From Selaginella moellendorffii (lineage: Eukaryota > Streptophyta > Lycopodiopsida > Selaginellales > Selaginellaceae): DNA of 64,000 nt. The translations under genes were made by a program, and so were the position numbers. This document shows positions 10,706 to 22,051 of the stretch, one piece after another. Location: the NCBI RefSeq assembly GCF_000143415.4, contig NW_003314276.1, forward strand, positions 755,825 to 819,824. The letters are read 5' to 3'. The stretch's first letter is position 1; each line of letters begins with the position of its first letter. The notes beneath the pieces are model-generated. The model was not told the origin of the DNA. It saw only the letters and a program-made list of their open reading frames with translations, and made no database searches.

Positions 10706-12918
10706 ATGGGCTCCATCGCTGGCGAGGAAGAGCGCCAAGGAGCTGGCGATTGCGGTGGATGCTGCGGCATTGGTAGGGTTTACGTCAAGGAGGATGATCC
10801 GTCCCAGCCGGCGCAATGGCGGGAATGTAGCCTGGGGTTTTCCGAGATTTGCAAGGCGGAGCTGGTGCCGGATGCTCTCTTCCAGGCCAAGATCGATGCC
10901 GACGGCGCTGGCGCCGCTGTGGATGATGCCAAATGCGCGTGGCTTCGATCGCAGCTCATTGGATCAGGCTACGAGCTCTCCACTCCGTTTGGCAAGCGGG
11001 ATCTATTCTACGCCGATTACACCGCCTCCGGCCGATGCTTGTTCCACATCGAAAGCTTCATCACGCAGAATATCATGCCTTTCTACGGTGAGTTCTTCCT
11101 TGCTCCTAGCAATTCCTTCGATCTGCTCGAAATATTTTGGTTCTGGTTCTTACTTTTATCTTTCGATTCCCAGGGAACACTCACGCCGAGGATAGCTTCG
11201 TGGGAGACACCACTTCCTTCCTGGTGAACGAATCCACTCGCTACCTCAAACATTCGCTTGGAGCTACCGCCGACGATGCGCTCCTCTTTTGTGGCTCCGG
11301 ATGCACTGCTGCTGTGAAGCGCCTCCAGGAGGTCATGGGCCTCGCAGTGCCTTCCATTCTCCGGGACCGAGTTGTCAAGACACTCAAGGACGAAGAGCGC
11401 TGGGTGGTGTTCATTGGCCCGTTTGAGCACCACTCTAATCTCTTGTCCTGGCGCCAGAGTCTTGCGGAGGTGAGTCAGATCAATCGATATCTTGTCTCAT
11501 GAAGTTTCGGCTCTACTGTAGGTGGTGGAAGTTCCCACGAACAAGCAAGGACTACTCGACGTGGAGTTTCTCGAGAAGGCACTCGCGGATCCAAAGTTTG
11601 CCGGGCGTCCCAAGCTCGGCTCCTTCTCAGCATGTAGCAACGTTACTGGAATTCTCGCGGATACACGAGCAATCGCTAGGCAGCTCCACCGCCACGGTGC
11701 GCTTGCTTGCTTCGATTTCGCTAGCTGGTAAACATTTTCCCTTTTTTGTTCGTTTGGATAAGACCAAGCCCCTGGCATCGATTCTCACTCCCTCTTGCTC
11801 TTTCGATCAGTGGTCCTTACGTCCGCATCGAAATGCGCGCTGGAGAGCTCGATGGCTACGACGCGATTGCTTTGAGCCCCCACAAGTTCGTTGGAGGACC
11901 TGGAACACCTGGGCTGCTGCTGATCAACAAGAATCTCTACTTGCTGCGTGACAAAGCACCATCCACGCCTGGGGGTGGCGCAGTCGACTTCGTCAATGGC
12001 TACACGGAAGAAGTGAGCTCAAATCTGTGGTCCATAGCTGAAACGAAGAAAACGTGACTGATACCATTTTGGCAGGATACTTTATACCTGAGGGACATTG
12101 AGGCACGAGAGGACGCCGGAACGCCACCGATTCTCCAGAAGATCAAGGCTGCTTTAGCGTTTTGGATCAAAGAGGAGATGGGATACGAGCTCATCGAGTC
12201 CAGAGAGCAGTACTTCATCACCACCGCGCTGAAGCGACTGTCAGCCAACCCGAACGTGATGCTGCTGGGAAACACGGAGGCGAAGCGTGCTGCTATTCTC
12301 TCGTTTCTTGTCTACGCGACGGAACCGGGTGACCAAGTTTTGGAGAAACGAAAGATCCTGCAAGGCCGGTTCATTGTCAAACTCTTGGACGACTTGTTCG
12401 GCATCCAGTCGAGAGGTGGCTGTTCCTGTGCCGGGCCTTACGGCCATGCTCTTCTCAATGTCGACCACAACGTCTCCATAAAGCTCCGCGATGCAATCCA
12501 GAGAGTAAGTTTCCAATCCATCTAGACCATCTTCTAGCTCATTCTGTTGTTCCTTCGTGTCCAGGGATATGGTGGAGTTCGACTTGGATGGGCTCGCTTG
12601 AACTTTGCGTACTTCATGTCGATCGAAGAGTTCGAGTTCGTGCTGTCCGCTATCGAGTTTGTTGCCGAGTACGGCCAGCGTTTCATTCCGCTCTACGAGT
12701 TCAACTGGAGATCCGGAGCCTGGACGTTCATGCCCGAGTTTAAATCCAAGTACGCGGCACTAGCCGAGGAGGAGAAGCTTGAGGACGAGTTGCCGGAAGT
12801 GAAGCACAAGACGTATCTGGAAACGGCGATATCAATTGCGAAACTCCTGCCGGAACATCCTCAAGAGCGAGACGTCCCCAAATACATCGATCCAGTGCTA
12901 GTCGATTTTAGAGTTTGA
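10706..12918 (+). CDS. PLP-dependent class V aminotransferase (cysteine desulfurase-like)
   Basis: This is a fold-type I PLP enzyme of the class V/SufS-like superfamily. The start at 10,706 follows an in-frame upstream region without other ATGs nearby. Domain landmarks in order: 'DLFYADYTASGRCLFHIESF' (substrate-site N-terminus), 'GSGCTAAVKRLQEV' (cofactor phosphate region), 'FIGPFEHHSNLLSWR' (stacking His), 'FSACSNVTGILADT', and 'AIALSPHKFVGGPGTPGLL', where the HK lysine would carry PLP. The C-terminal domain includes 'SRGGCSCAGPYGHALL', a Cys-rich loop. Six exons are separated by introns of roughly 50-75 bp. A Cys/Gly-rich N-terminus (CGGCCGIG) precedes the fold. The true reaction (cysteine desulfurase, or another lyase/transferase) cannot be decided from sequence. 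Confidence 0.85.
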
Positions 12919-13099
12919 TGAGAAGTAGCATTCGACAGTGGCTGGAAATGATACTGATAAAGCAAAAATAATAAACGTTTGTGTCAATGTCTTATTGACT
13001 ATGCAATGGACCTTGGAATCAATCTAATGGGAAACATCCGTACCTGAGAAGCAAAAAGATTCTTTCCGGAATTTACAATGGCCCGCCTCGTTGGTGCTC

Positions 13100-14060
13100 C
13101 TAAGCAGGAATGGCAGCGACATTTTCTGTGGATGCTGGTGCTTGTTCCACTTGCGTGTTATTAACATATTGATCGAGGCCATTGATACGGGTGATCCTTA
13201 TCCGCGTGAGCATCTGGAACGCAGAATCACATAAAATCGTTAACATAGGACACGCCAAAGATCGCTAATAGTAAAACAAAGATTATACTTGGCGATGGCC
13301 CTTGGTCCTACGATAGTTCTTCCTTCGTTTCTTCTTGAACACGATGACTTTGGCATCTAGAGCCTGAGAAAAGTCACTAGTGAGCAAAAAATAGATTACT
13401 TTGAGGAGCAACTTACATGCTCCTCCACAATCGCAGAAATGGTAGCTTCAGGCACAAATGGCCTTCCAACAACAGTTTCTGTTTTCGTCCCCAGTAGCAT
13501 CACCTTGTGGAGCGATAACTACCCAAGAACACGAAAAGAAATCAAAAGCTTCGTTAAAAAACAAAAAACTACCAAAGAAAAGTTTCACCTTGTCATTCAC
13601 ATTTGCGCATTTCAGCCTCTCGATGTAAAGAACGTCGCCTGGAGTCACTTTAAACTGCTTCGCTCCAATCTACGTAGACAGGAAAAAAAAACAAAAAGGC
13701 TTAAGATTTTGCGTAGAACACATTGAGCAATCAAAGTACCTGGAAGACTGCAAATGCGTCCTGCCGTGGGATAGCCAGAGGCTTGTCCACTACCAGGCGT
13801 CCAACGACGGTATAGCCCAAAGCCTTCATAATCTCATCGGAGTTCCTCTTTCGATCGACACCGCCAAAGGACATCACACGGACATCCCTCGGCTCCACCC
13901 CGGGCTTGAGATCCAGCTCCATTCCCAGGCTCTGGCTCTCGCGCCATAGAGAATGCAGCTTCCTCAGACCTAATCCAAACCTCTGCGGCGCCTCTGGACG
14001 ATCGAACAAGGCGCCAGAGGAGCGGATCATCGCGATCGAGAGCCGCCTCCATGTCCCCAT
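13100..14060 (-). CDS. MRPL21: Mitochondrial ribosomal protein bL21m
   Basis: This is a protein of the large mitochondrial ribosomal subunit. The first exon begins MGTWRRLSIAMIRSSGALF, an Arg/Ser-rich amphipathic stretch that suits a mitochondrial presequence. The L21 core follows: 'QDAFAVFQIGAKQFKVTPGD', 'LYIERLKCANVNDKV', 'VMLLGTKTETVVGRPFVPEA', 'VIVFKKKRRKNYRRTKGHRQ' and 'TRIRI', with a short tail ending ENVAAIPA at 13,100. The KKRRKNYRR-KGHRQ motif is the RNA-binding signature of L21 proteins. Five exons are separated by short introns. It is convergent with the aminotransferase gene and divergent from QCR6. Confidence 0.88.
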
Positions 14061-14228
14061 TCTGGCGCTTAAACCCTACTTCTCCAAGCAAATATTTGGC
14101 TACCCTAAAATTCCCCAAGAGCCCTAGAAAACGAGGGTGTGGTGATTTTGGTCTCTCTCGGCAAGAGATCGCGGCGGCGCCATCATGTAAGCCTCTCTCT
14201 CCCGGCTCACATTCCGTGTGATCTCGCC
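14061..14228. promoter_or_regulatory. Shared divergent promoter region of bL21m and QCR6
   Basis: Only 168 bp separate the start codons of two nuclear genes for mitochondrial proteins transcribed away from each other. Both 5' UTRs and core promoters must fit here. The two 'ccctA(g/a)aa' words near 14,101 and 14,121 resemble the AAACCCTA/telo-box-like elements common in plant promoters of translation and mitochondrial genes. No TATA box is evident. Confidence 0.5.
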
Positions 14229-14582
14229 ATGGCTGCTAGGTCGGACGATGCGGAGGAGCTCCAGGATCCCAAGCTTGAACTGGAGGAGATGTGCCGGCCG
14301 CGATGCGTTAAGCAATTTCTTGCCTACCAGGTAGAGCCCAAGCTTCGATTTCTTGCTCTGGAAACGCTCGGCGATGGATGAAACAGGCGTGTTGCAAGCG
14401 AATCGAGGACGATGACACTGGATCGAAGCATTGCACGGGGCAGTACCTGGATTTCTGGAACTGCATCGACAAATGCGTGAGTTTTGCTCGATCAAGATCC
14501 CTTCTTTTCGCTGTTCTTGAGCTTCTTGCTTTTTGCCCTCTCTTGGCAGGTATCGAGGCGGCTTTTTGATCGATTAAAATGA
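14229..14582 (+). CDS. QCR6: Cytochrome bc1 complex hinge protein (QCR6/UQCRH)
   Basis: This is the small acidic/Cys-rich hinge subunit of respiratory complex III, in the mitochondrial intermembrane space next to cytochrome c1. Three exons give about 75 residues: an acidic N-terminus, then 'EEMCRPRCVKQFLAYQ', 'CCKRIEDDDTGSKHCTGQY', 'LDFWNCIDKC' and a tiny last exon VSRRLFDRLK. The Cys pattern (CxxxC, CxxR, HCTGQ, CxDKC) matches plant hinge proteins, which form two disulfides. Introns of 50-75 bp interrupt after the AYQ and DKC codons. It was too split to appear as a single open frame. A conserved stop lies at 14,580-14,582. Confidence 0.92.
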
Positions 14583-14879
14583 GTAGACAGAAGAAGAAGA
14601 ACAAGGTCGTGATCGTGTGCCATGCTCCCAGATTTATCGAATAAAAGGTCACGAATAAGCTACATTCTATACTTTTTTTTTCCTGTGCTATCTTTAATGA
14701 GGACGAAGAGTTCCGTTGCTAGCTTAGAGGGGAAAAAGTCTTCGCTTGCGCCAGGAGCTAGGGTTCTATAGGTTCTCGGTGGCTCGATCGATCGATCGGC
14801 CAGCGCATCGCGAAATTTCGCATCGCAATGCTAAATGCGAGCTCCAGGAGGCAGTGATTGGCAGTGGCGCCGAGAGATT

Positions 14880-17759
14880 ATGGGATGTTTGGCGGTGGCG
14901 TTCTTGTTGTGCTCGATCCTGGCGCTTGCGGCGGCGGATCCAGCTCCTGGCAGGAGGATTCACACGCTCTTCTCGGTGGAATGCAACAACTACTTCGATT
15001 GGCAGACCGTCGGGCTCATGCACAGCTTCCGGATCAGCGGCCATGTCGGGCCGATCACGCGGCTTCTCAGCTGCACGGACGAGCAGCTCGGGAGCTATGG
15101 CGGCATGGATTTGGCTCCTACGCACGTTGTTCCTTCGATGAGCAAGCATCCCGTCACTGGAGACTGGTAAGGAATTTCTCGTATCTATCTACATTTGTTC
15201 TAAGATGTGTTCTTCGTTCCAGGTATCCTGCGATTAACAAGCCGGCTGGAGTTGTCCATTGGCTCAACCACAGTGAGGACGCCAAGAAAGTAGACTGGGT
15301 GGTGATCTTGGACGCTGACATGATCATTAGAAAGCCTTTGCTTCCATGGGATCTAGGCGCAGAGAAAGGAAAGCCAGTCTCTGCGTCTTACGGGTAAGTT
15401 TTCACGACGTTCTTCAATCCGAGACAAGAGAAGTTCTTGATATTTTGATGTTTGTTCGTAGATATCTCATTGGATGCGATAACATCCTTGCACAATTACA
15501 CACCGCTCACCCAGAGTTTTGTGACAAGGTTGGTGGTTTGATAGCTATGCATATTGACGACCTTAGAGCTATGGCACCTCTCTGGCTTTCCAAAACGGAG
15601 GAGGTGAGACAAGATAAAGAACATTGGGCCACCAACATAACGGGGGACATTTACAGCTCGGGATGGATCAGTGAGATGTATGGTTACTCGTTTGGAGCTG
15701 CCGAGGTTTGTAATTAAGTTTCTGGGACAGACTTTACAATCTTTTCATTTTTGTCACACAGGTAGGATTGCGTCACAAGATTAACGATGATGTGATGCTG
15801 TATCCCGGCTACACTCCCAGAGCTGGTGTGGAACCTTCTCTGCTTCACTACGGACTCGGTTTTAAAGTAGGAAACTGGTCCTTTGGCAAAGCAAGTCACA
15901 GGGATGATAATATTGTCTACGATTGTAATCGTCTTTTCCCTGCTCCCCCACATCCGGACGTGGTACGAACAATGTTATTCTGTTTTCTGTGCTGTTCTCG
16001 ATTAAGTTTCTTGTTTCCTGTTGTGCAGGTGAGAGGAATGAACGCAAACGAAGATGAAGCTCGAGGTTTTCTCTTAAGCGTTGAATGCATCAACACAATT
16101 AACGCGGGTCTTGTTCTTCATCACGAAAAGCGGGCCTGCCCGAAGCCCAAGTCAGATTATGTGAGCTTCTTGAACTACCTCTTGAAACCTTCAGCACACA
16201 GTAAGAAGGCTTCGGAAACAGTGAATGCCGAGCAGCAAGAACCTCGGCCATATCCGAAAATCCATACCTTGTTCTCTGCTGAATGCTCGGCCTATTTTGA
16301 CTGGCAAACGGTTGGTCTCGTCCATAGCTTCAAGCTCAGTGGTCAACCTGGATATATCACACGGTTACTTAGCTGCAGTGAGAAGGACTTGAAAAGTTAC
16401 AAAGGAATGGATCTCGCTCCGACGCATCTGGTACCATCGATGAGTGTGCACCCTCTCACCGGAGACTGGTACGTCTTTCCCGATGTCTTGTTATCCCTTT
16501 CTTTGGTGTCTCAATACGTCTTTGCAGGTATCCAGCCATCAACAAGCCCGCTGCAGTGTTACATTGGCTACATCACGTTGTAACCGATGTGGATTTTCTC
16601 GTTATTTTAGACGCGGACATGATCATGCGAGGACCAATAACGCCATGGGAGTTCAATGCAGAGCGAGGACACCCAGTTTCAGCTCCATACAAGTAAGAAA
16701 ATCATCTGCTACCTCAAGTCGTGTTTGTTCTGATTGTGTGCTTGCTGCAGCTATCTGATCGGCTGTGACAATGAGCTTGCCCAGCTTCACACTCGACACC
16801 CGGAAGCCTGTGACAAAGTTGGAGGAGTTATTATCATGCACATCGAGGACGTCCGAGCTTTAGCACCACTTTGGCTTTTCAAGACTGAGGAAGTTCGAGC
16901 TGACAAAGCACACTGGGCGACCAACATCACAGGAGATCAATACGCACACGGCTGGATCAGTGAAATGTACGGATACTCCTTCGGTGCTGCAGAGGTAACA
17001 AAGAAAGTACCATACTATACTTTGATCTTCAACTTTTTTTCTTCTTCGCTCTCACAGATTGAGCTAAGGCACAGGATTCGTGACGACATCATGCTGTATC
17101 CCGGCTATGTACCTCAAGAAGGAAGTGAGCCGAGGGTGTTGCATTACGGTCTCGAGTTCTCAGTAGGTGACTGGAAGTTCGACAAGGCAGACTGGCGAAA
17201 CGAGAACATGACGAGCAAATGCTGGAGGAAATTCCCAGAGCCCCCAGATCCGTCCACTCTCACGACTTCGGACAGAGGCGAGCGCCGCCGGGACGAAATA
17301 AGCATCGAATGCATCAGCACAATCAACCAGGCACTCGACATCCATCACAGGAAGCACGGTTGTGTTGCTGCTGCTACGACTACCACTACTACCACTGCTG
17401 CGAACTCCAGCATAGCATTCGGAAGCCGCGGAGAAGCAAAGCAAGGCTCTGAGGAAGCAGTGGTGGTGGAAAAGTCGGTTGACAGGGAGGCACTCAACAG
17501 TTTCATGGCATCCAATCGACGACGCAGTGTTTTGGAGAGATTCAAGCGGCTGCCAGTGATAAGTCTCAGCCCGAGGTACTGGATGATCGCGCTGTGGACG
17601 CTCCTGGTAAGCTGCTTCTTGCTGGTTATCTCAGCGATTTATTCCAGGCAGCGCAATCACCATGAAAATGGTGGGACGAAGAAGATCTCAAGGAGGAGAA
17701 ACAAGCTCCTGGCGGAGGAAGAATCAAATGGTTCTTCACAGTCGCTAGATCAGCCATAG
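14880..17759 (+). CDS. SERGT1: Peptidyl serine alpha-galactosyltransferase (SERGT1-like)
   Basis: The enzyme family adds alpha-galactose to serine of extensin-type cell-wall proteins in the ER/Golgi. I chose ATG 14,880 because it gives a clean signal peptide (MGCLAVAFLLCSILALAAAD); an in-frame codon upstream would add a hydrophilic leader. Two tandem copies of the catalytic-type domain follow. The first opens 'HTLFSVECNNYFDWQTVGLM' and has 'DWVVILDADMIIRKP'. The second opens 'HTLFSAECSAYFDWQTVGLV' and has 'VILDADMIMRGP'. Each carries a DAD metal/nucleotide-sugar motif and an 'SGWISEMYGYSFGAAEV'-type block. A Thr run and basic stretch precede a C-terminal membrane span ('WTLLVSCFLLVISAIY') and an Arg/Lys-rich tail. 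About ten exons. The duplicated-domain architecture is normal for this family. Confidence 0.9.
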
Positions 17760-17877
17760 CTTAACAATTTTTGTTCTTGTTGATGAAATAAACCGTGATC
17801 GCGTGAAATGCGGCGAGCCCTTCGATCTTTTTCTAAGGTTTAAGTTAGGGTATAGTCATTTTATTTTGCTCCTCTCG

Positions 17878-20800
17878 ATGGGAGGAGCTGTGGCGGAGCG
17901 CCGCTTGAGGCCGCTATGGGACGCCATCGAATCGCGGCAGTACAAGTCGGCGCTCAAGCTCGCATCGGCGCTGCAGAGCAAGCATCCCGACGCACCATAC
18001 GTTGTGGTGAGTGATTTGTGGCATTGTGATGTGCATTGTGTGGAAGAATGCGTCAAATTGTGGCATTGTGTCTTGGCACAGGTTCTCAAGGCTTTGGTTC
18101 TGGAAAGATTGGGCAAGCCCGATGAAGCTCTTGCCTTGTGTCGACAAGCCAAAGACATGCAGCCAATCGATGACATGACTCTCAAGGCATTGCAGCTTGT
18201 GTACCATCGACTGGGTCTATGTAAGTTTCTTCCTTTCGAGGTTGAATTAATATCCTGCCTGTTTTGCAAGTGGAAGAATCTACGCTTGCTTACGAGAATG
18301 CTTGCTCCAAAGATCCCGGAAACATGGAGCTCTTGATCAGCTTTTTCAACTGTCATGTTCGCCAATGCAATTACGTGAAGCAGCAACAGGTATGTAAGGT
18401 TTTGTGTTTTTCGTGACGTCTATCGGACGAGTTTTTCTGACAGGTAGCTATGAAAATATACAAACACACCGGAGAGGAGAAGTATCTGTTCTGGGCGGTT
18501 TGCAGCATTTACCTGCAGGTATTGGCTTCGTATTTTTCTTGCCAGTTTGATTTTTCCTCAGGCACTTCAATGTAGGTTAGGCCCGGAAATGCAGCGGAAA
18601 AGCAATTACTGGCGCTGGCCGAGGCATTACTGAAGAAAAGAATAGACGCAAACGGACTTCATGACTTGGAGGGTACTTCGTTCTTTTGTTTTGTTTCCTG
18701 TTACTAATGGCTGGTGTTGTTCACCTGACAGGTCTTCGTCTTTACATATCTCTATATCTAGCCCAAAACAGAATTGAAGACGCTCTGGGTCTTGTGAAAG
18801 GCGAAATGGGTGCGTTATTTAACATTCCAATAGAACGCTTAAAACTCCAGGTGATAATGAACAAGGCAGGCATGTAGTGGTTTGACATCTTTTTCTATCA
18901 GGGTGAGCTCCTGATGCAAATGCATAAATACTCCGATGCGGTTGAGACTTACAGGGAGATCTTAAGCATAAGGTTGGTAGTCTCGATCATTTGTAATTTA
19001 CTCGTGTTTCTTGGCAGCTCAGATGACTGGACCGCTATCATACAATTTATCAATGCGTCCTTGGAGCTAACTGGAGATTGCTCTACCGTGGACAAAGTTG
19101 CTTTGCAACTGTCGTCTTTGAGTCTTTCAGCTAATGAGGTTCGATATTCCAACCAAGGATACTTCACAAACTCCATCTGTTTCTGGCAGACGCTTGAGCG
19201 GCTTGGGAAAGTAGCTGATTTTATTAGCAGTCTTCAACGTTTGGAAACAACCGAATTAAGGAGAGGTCCATTTCTTGCAATGGTGGAAATCGAGTTCAGA
19301 AGGCTACTGCATGGTTCCGAAGGTTCAAATGCTACAATGGCGTTGGCTGCAAGCATTTTAAATTATTTTCAACGGTGAGTGTTTTTGAAGTTATGAAGGA
19401 GGTCTCTTCTTACTCCTCTCGCAGTTTCGGACACCTGGCAGGTTTCTTCTCCGATGTGAAACCTTATCTGTTAGTCTTGGATCCCCGCTCTCAGGAATGG
19501 CTTGTCAATCAGTTGGCTGAAGATCTTGCAGCTTTAGCAGACACGGCCGGACCTGTTCAACTCCTTAGGAAAGAGATTTCAGCATGTCAAGTTCAAGAAT
19601 ATACAGGACACTTAGGAGGTGAGCTAGAATTTATGTTATATACTTTTAAAGTTTTACTACAGGTGATCCTTTGGAAGTTGTGAGGAGACTGGTGAGATTG
19701 TACAAGGACAACTTGAAGTATTCCGTGAATTTGGACCCTGAAGAGAACATACTTGGCGAGGAGTTTCTCGTTATGGCTGCTAGTCTGTTGGTCAAGGTAA
19801 TGCATTTTGTCCTTCTAAAACTCAAGATCAAATGTTTGCATTGGCTTAGCTGTTTCTTCAAACGAGGCAATCTACCTATTTCCTTGAAGCGGCCGCTGTA
19901 CTTGAATTTGGTCTGCACTTAAGGAGGTATCTAACATTATGAAGGTGCATTATGTTGAAACTTTATATTCTTTTCGCACAGGTTCAGCTCTCATTTCAAG
20001 GTTATGCTTGTTAGTCTGTATTCGAGCATCTTTGCGACTTCTCTTGCAGTTGAATGGTGAGTTGGTTTTTTTCAAGATCATTGTTTTCAGAAGTGTTTCG
20101 CTATCCAGGTTCCGGACTTTGGATGTGAAGAACATTCTTTTGGAGTCTGCTTCGCATCATATATTACCGCTATTACTTGCAGCGCCGCATTCGTCTGCGT
20201 TGCTGAATGATACTGTCAAGTTTCATGACGATTCCCAGCATGAAGTGGCAGAAATGACCATCATGACATATAGACATGGCAATTACTCAAAGGTTTGTGT
20301 TTCTTCGCTGTTCACAGCACTAAGCTGTCAACTTGCAGATCGTGGAATTTCTGGAGCTGAAGGAGCGACTTGAAAACTCTCATCACTATTTACTTGTACG
20401 AGTTGAGCTGTCAATTTTTTCTCTGAAGGACAAAGTTGAAGAACTTGATGCGCTAGAAGTATGTATTTTGCTGCATTCTATTTTCTCATAGGACTACTTT
20501 ACAGGCTACTCTCGCGAAATTGGAGAATGGTAATGATCTACTGAAATGGTCTTCGGAAAATCGTCTTGCAACACTGTCGTTCAATGAGGATTGTGAAAGT
20601 CGTCCCTGGTGGTCACCGGTTCCAGATCAAAATTTTTTGGCAAGAAGTTCTCCCTGTTCGACGCAAGAAATTGCCACCATCTTTCCGAGCTCAAAGGCGA
20701 AGGTAACCGAATGAGTATAAGTATTTTATTCTCTCATATGGATCTTCTAGCAGGCACAAGTGACAGCAACTGATCATGAAAGATGGCGAGCATCCGTAAA

Positions 20801-21674
20801 ACGAAGAAGCTTAGTACCACGGCTTTTGTATCTATCCCTGAACGCGTTGTCGTTTGAGAAAGATCGCGATGAGAGACGCGAAGAGTTGCGACAACACCTC
20901 GAGTACTATCTGAAGAGTTTGGACAGAAATTGGAGCACGATAGATGACTTCATCTCGGAATGCAAGGTAGTGAGCGACCATCCAGTTTATAAGTTGAAGA
21001 TACCAAGCCACCTCATCCTCCTTCTTCCGCAGGACGAGAAGCTAAACCTTGACGTGGATGCTCAACTCTCCATCTTGCTCTTCGTGCTAGGCTGGGAATT
21101 GGCCTCATGGTCGTCGTCATCAGAAGATAGAATCGTTCACTTGATGGCTCTCGTCGGCAAAACCTTGACAACAGGTGTTACCAATCTACTGCAGTCGTGT
21201 GACGACACACTGGGTTTCGGAACAGGCATGCCGGCATTGGTGAAGGTGATCACGGAACCGGTTTCCTGGCTTGTACTGTCGGCCCAGGCATGGACGAAGA
21301 AACTCCAGCCATCCTCCAAGAAGAAGAGAAGAGGACCAAGCGAGCCAAGCGAAGATACAAGGAACGCATCCAGGATCGTAGATGGTCTCCGGGGGCTCGT
21401 CGCCAGCACCACTTCAGCGATTGAAAGGGTGGTCTTGTGGCTGACAAAACGATCTGGAAGCCGAGAAGAGGACGAGGTGGAGGCGCTGCTATTGCTGCTT
21501 AGAAGTGGGAGCGGCAGTGGAGTGGTGGAGCTGCTCGAGGGACCGTCTCCATTTGCGGCGTGGAAGGCCGAGGATTTGGCTACGAGGATTGTGGCGAGCC
21601 AGCGTGAAGAAGTATCAAGGCTGGGAGAAGTTTGCAAATCTAGGCTCAAAATTTTGGTGAAGCCCAAGTTTTAA
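17878..21674 (+). CDS. NAA25: NatB auxiliary subunit NAA25
   Basis: NAA25 is the ribosome-anchoring, TPR-rich partner of NAA20 in the NatB N-terminal acetyltransferase, which acts on Met-Asp/Glu/Asn starts in the cytosol. The start MGGAVAERRLRPLWDAIESR leads to the conserved first repeat 'QYKSALKLASALQSKHPDAP'. Next come 'VLKALVLERLGKPDEAL', 'ACSKDPGNMELLISFFNCHV' and 'YKHTGEEKYLFWAVCSIYLQ'. Later exons include 'DDWTAIIQFINASLE' and 'YIPG'-less helical repeats to a long C-terminal helix domain (304-residue last open stretch, 20,760-21,674). Many short exons (about 17) have introns of 50-90 bp. It starts 118 bp after the SERGT1 stop in the same direction, so promoter space is small. Confidence 0.85.
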
Positions 21675-21776
21675 GTGACCATTAGGAAAACTGCCTAAAA
21701 TTTATTTAAAATGATTCAAGTGTAAGATAGCTTTCTAGACTATCCAAACTAATTTCTCGCGGAGTATATAGAGTAA

Positions 21777-21848
21777 CGCCGTTGCCGGGGATCGAACCCG
21801 GGTCGTCCGCGTGACAGGCGGAAATACTTACCAGTATACTACAAAGTT
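21777..21848 (-). tRNA. tRNA-Asp (GUC), acceptor stem degenerate
   Basis: The minus strand from 21,848 shows a 72-nt cloverleaf. The anticodon arm is TCCGC-CTGTCAC-GCGGA (anticodon GUC) and the T-arm is CCGGG-TTCGATC-CCCGG; both stems are perfectly paired. The 3' end CAACGGC-G is canonical for plant tRNA-Asp with G discriminator. The 5' acceptor half reads AACTTTG and pairs at only four of seven positions. The gene may therefore be a pseudogene or recently truncated at its 5' end. Confidence 0.75.
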
Positions 21849-22051
21849 TAAACCATAAACCCTAGGGCTTTAATCGAAAAGGGGAATGGGGTCAGAGAGC
21901 ACGAGGAAGAAGGCGATGTTAATGCCTCGAGGAAGAGCACGGTGGCTCACATTTGTCGACCAAAGGCTGCAGGTACCTGGCGCTCCATTTTCTTTCTCCA
22001 TGAGTGATCTGAGAGCTCGGCCTTGTTTTGGGTCTTGTCTTGGCAATCAAA

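Noticed and set aside
21137-21667. 176-codon minus ORF over the NAA25 last exon
   Set aside because: Ser-rich antisense shadow of a well-supported coding exon.
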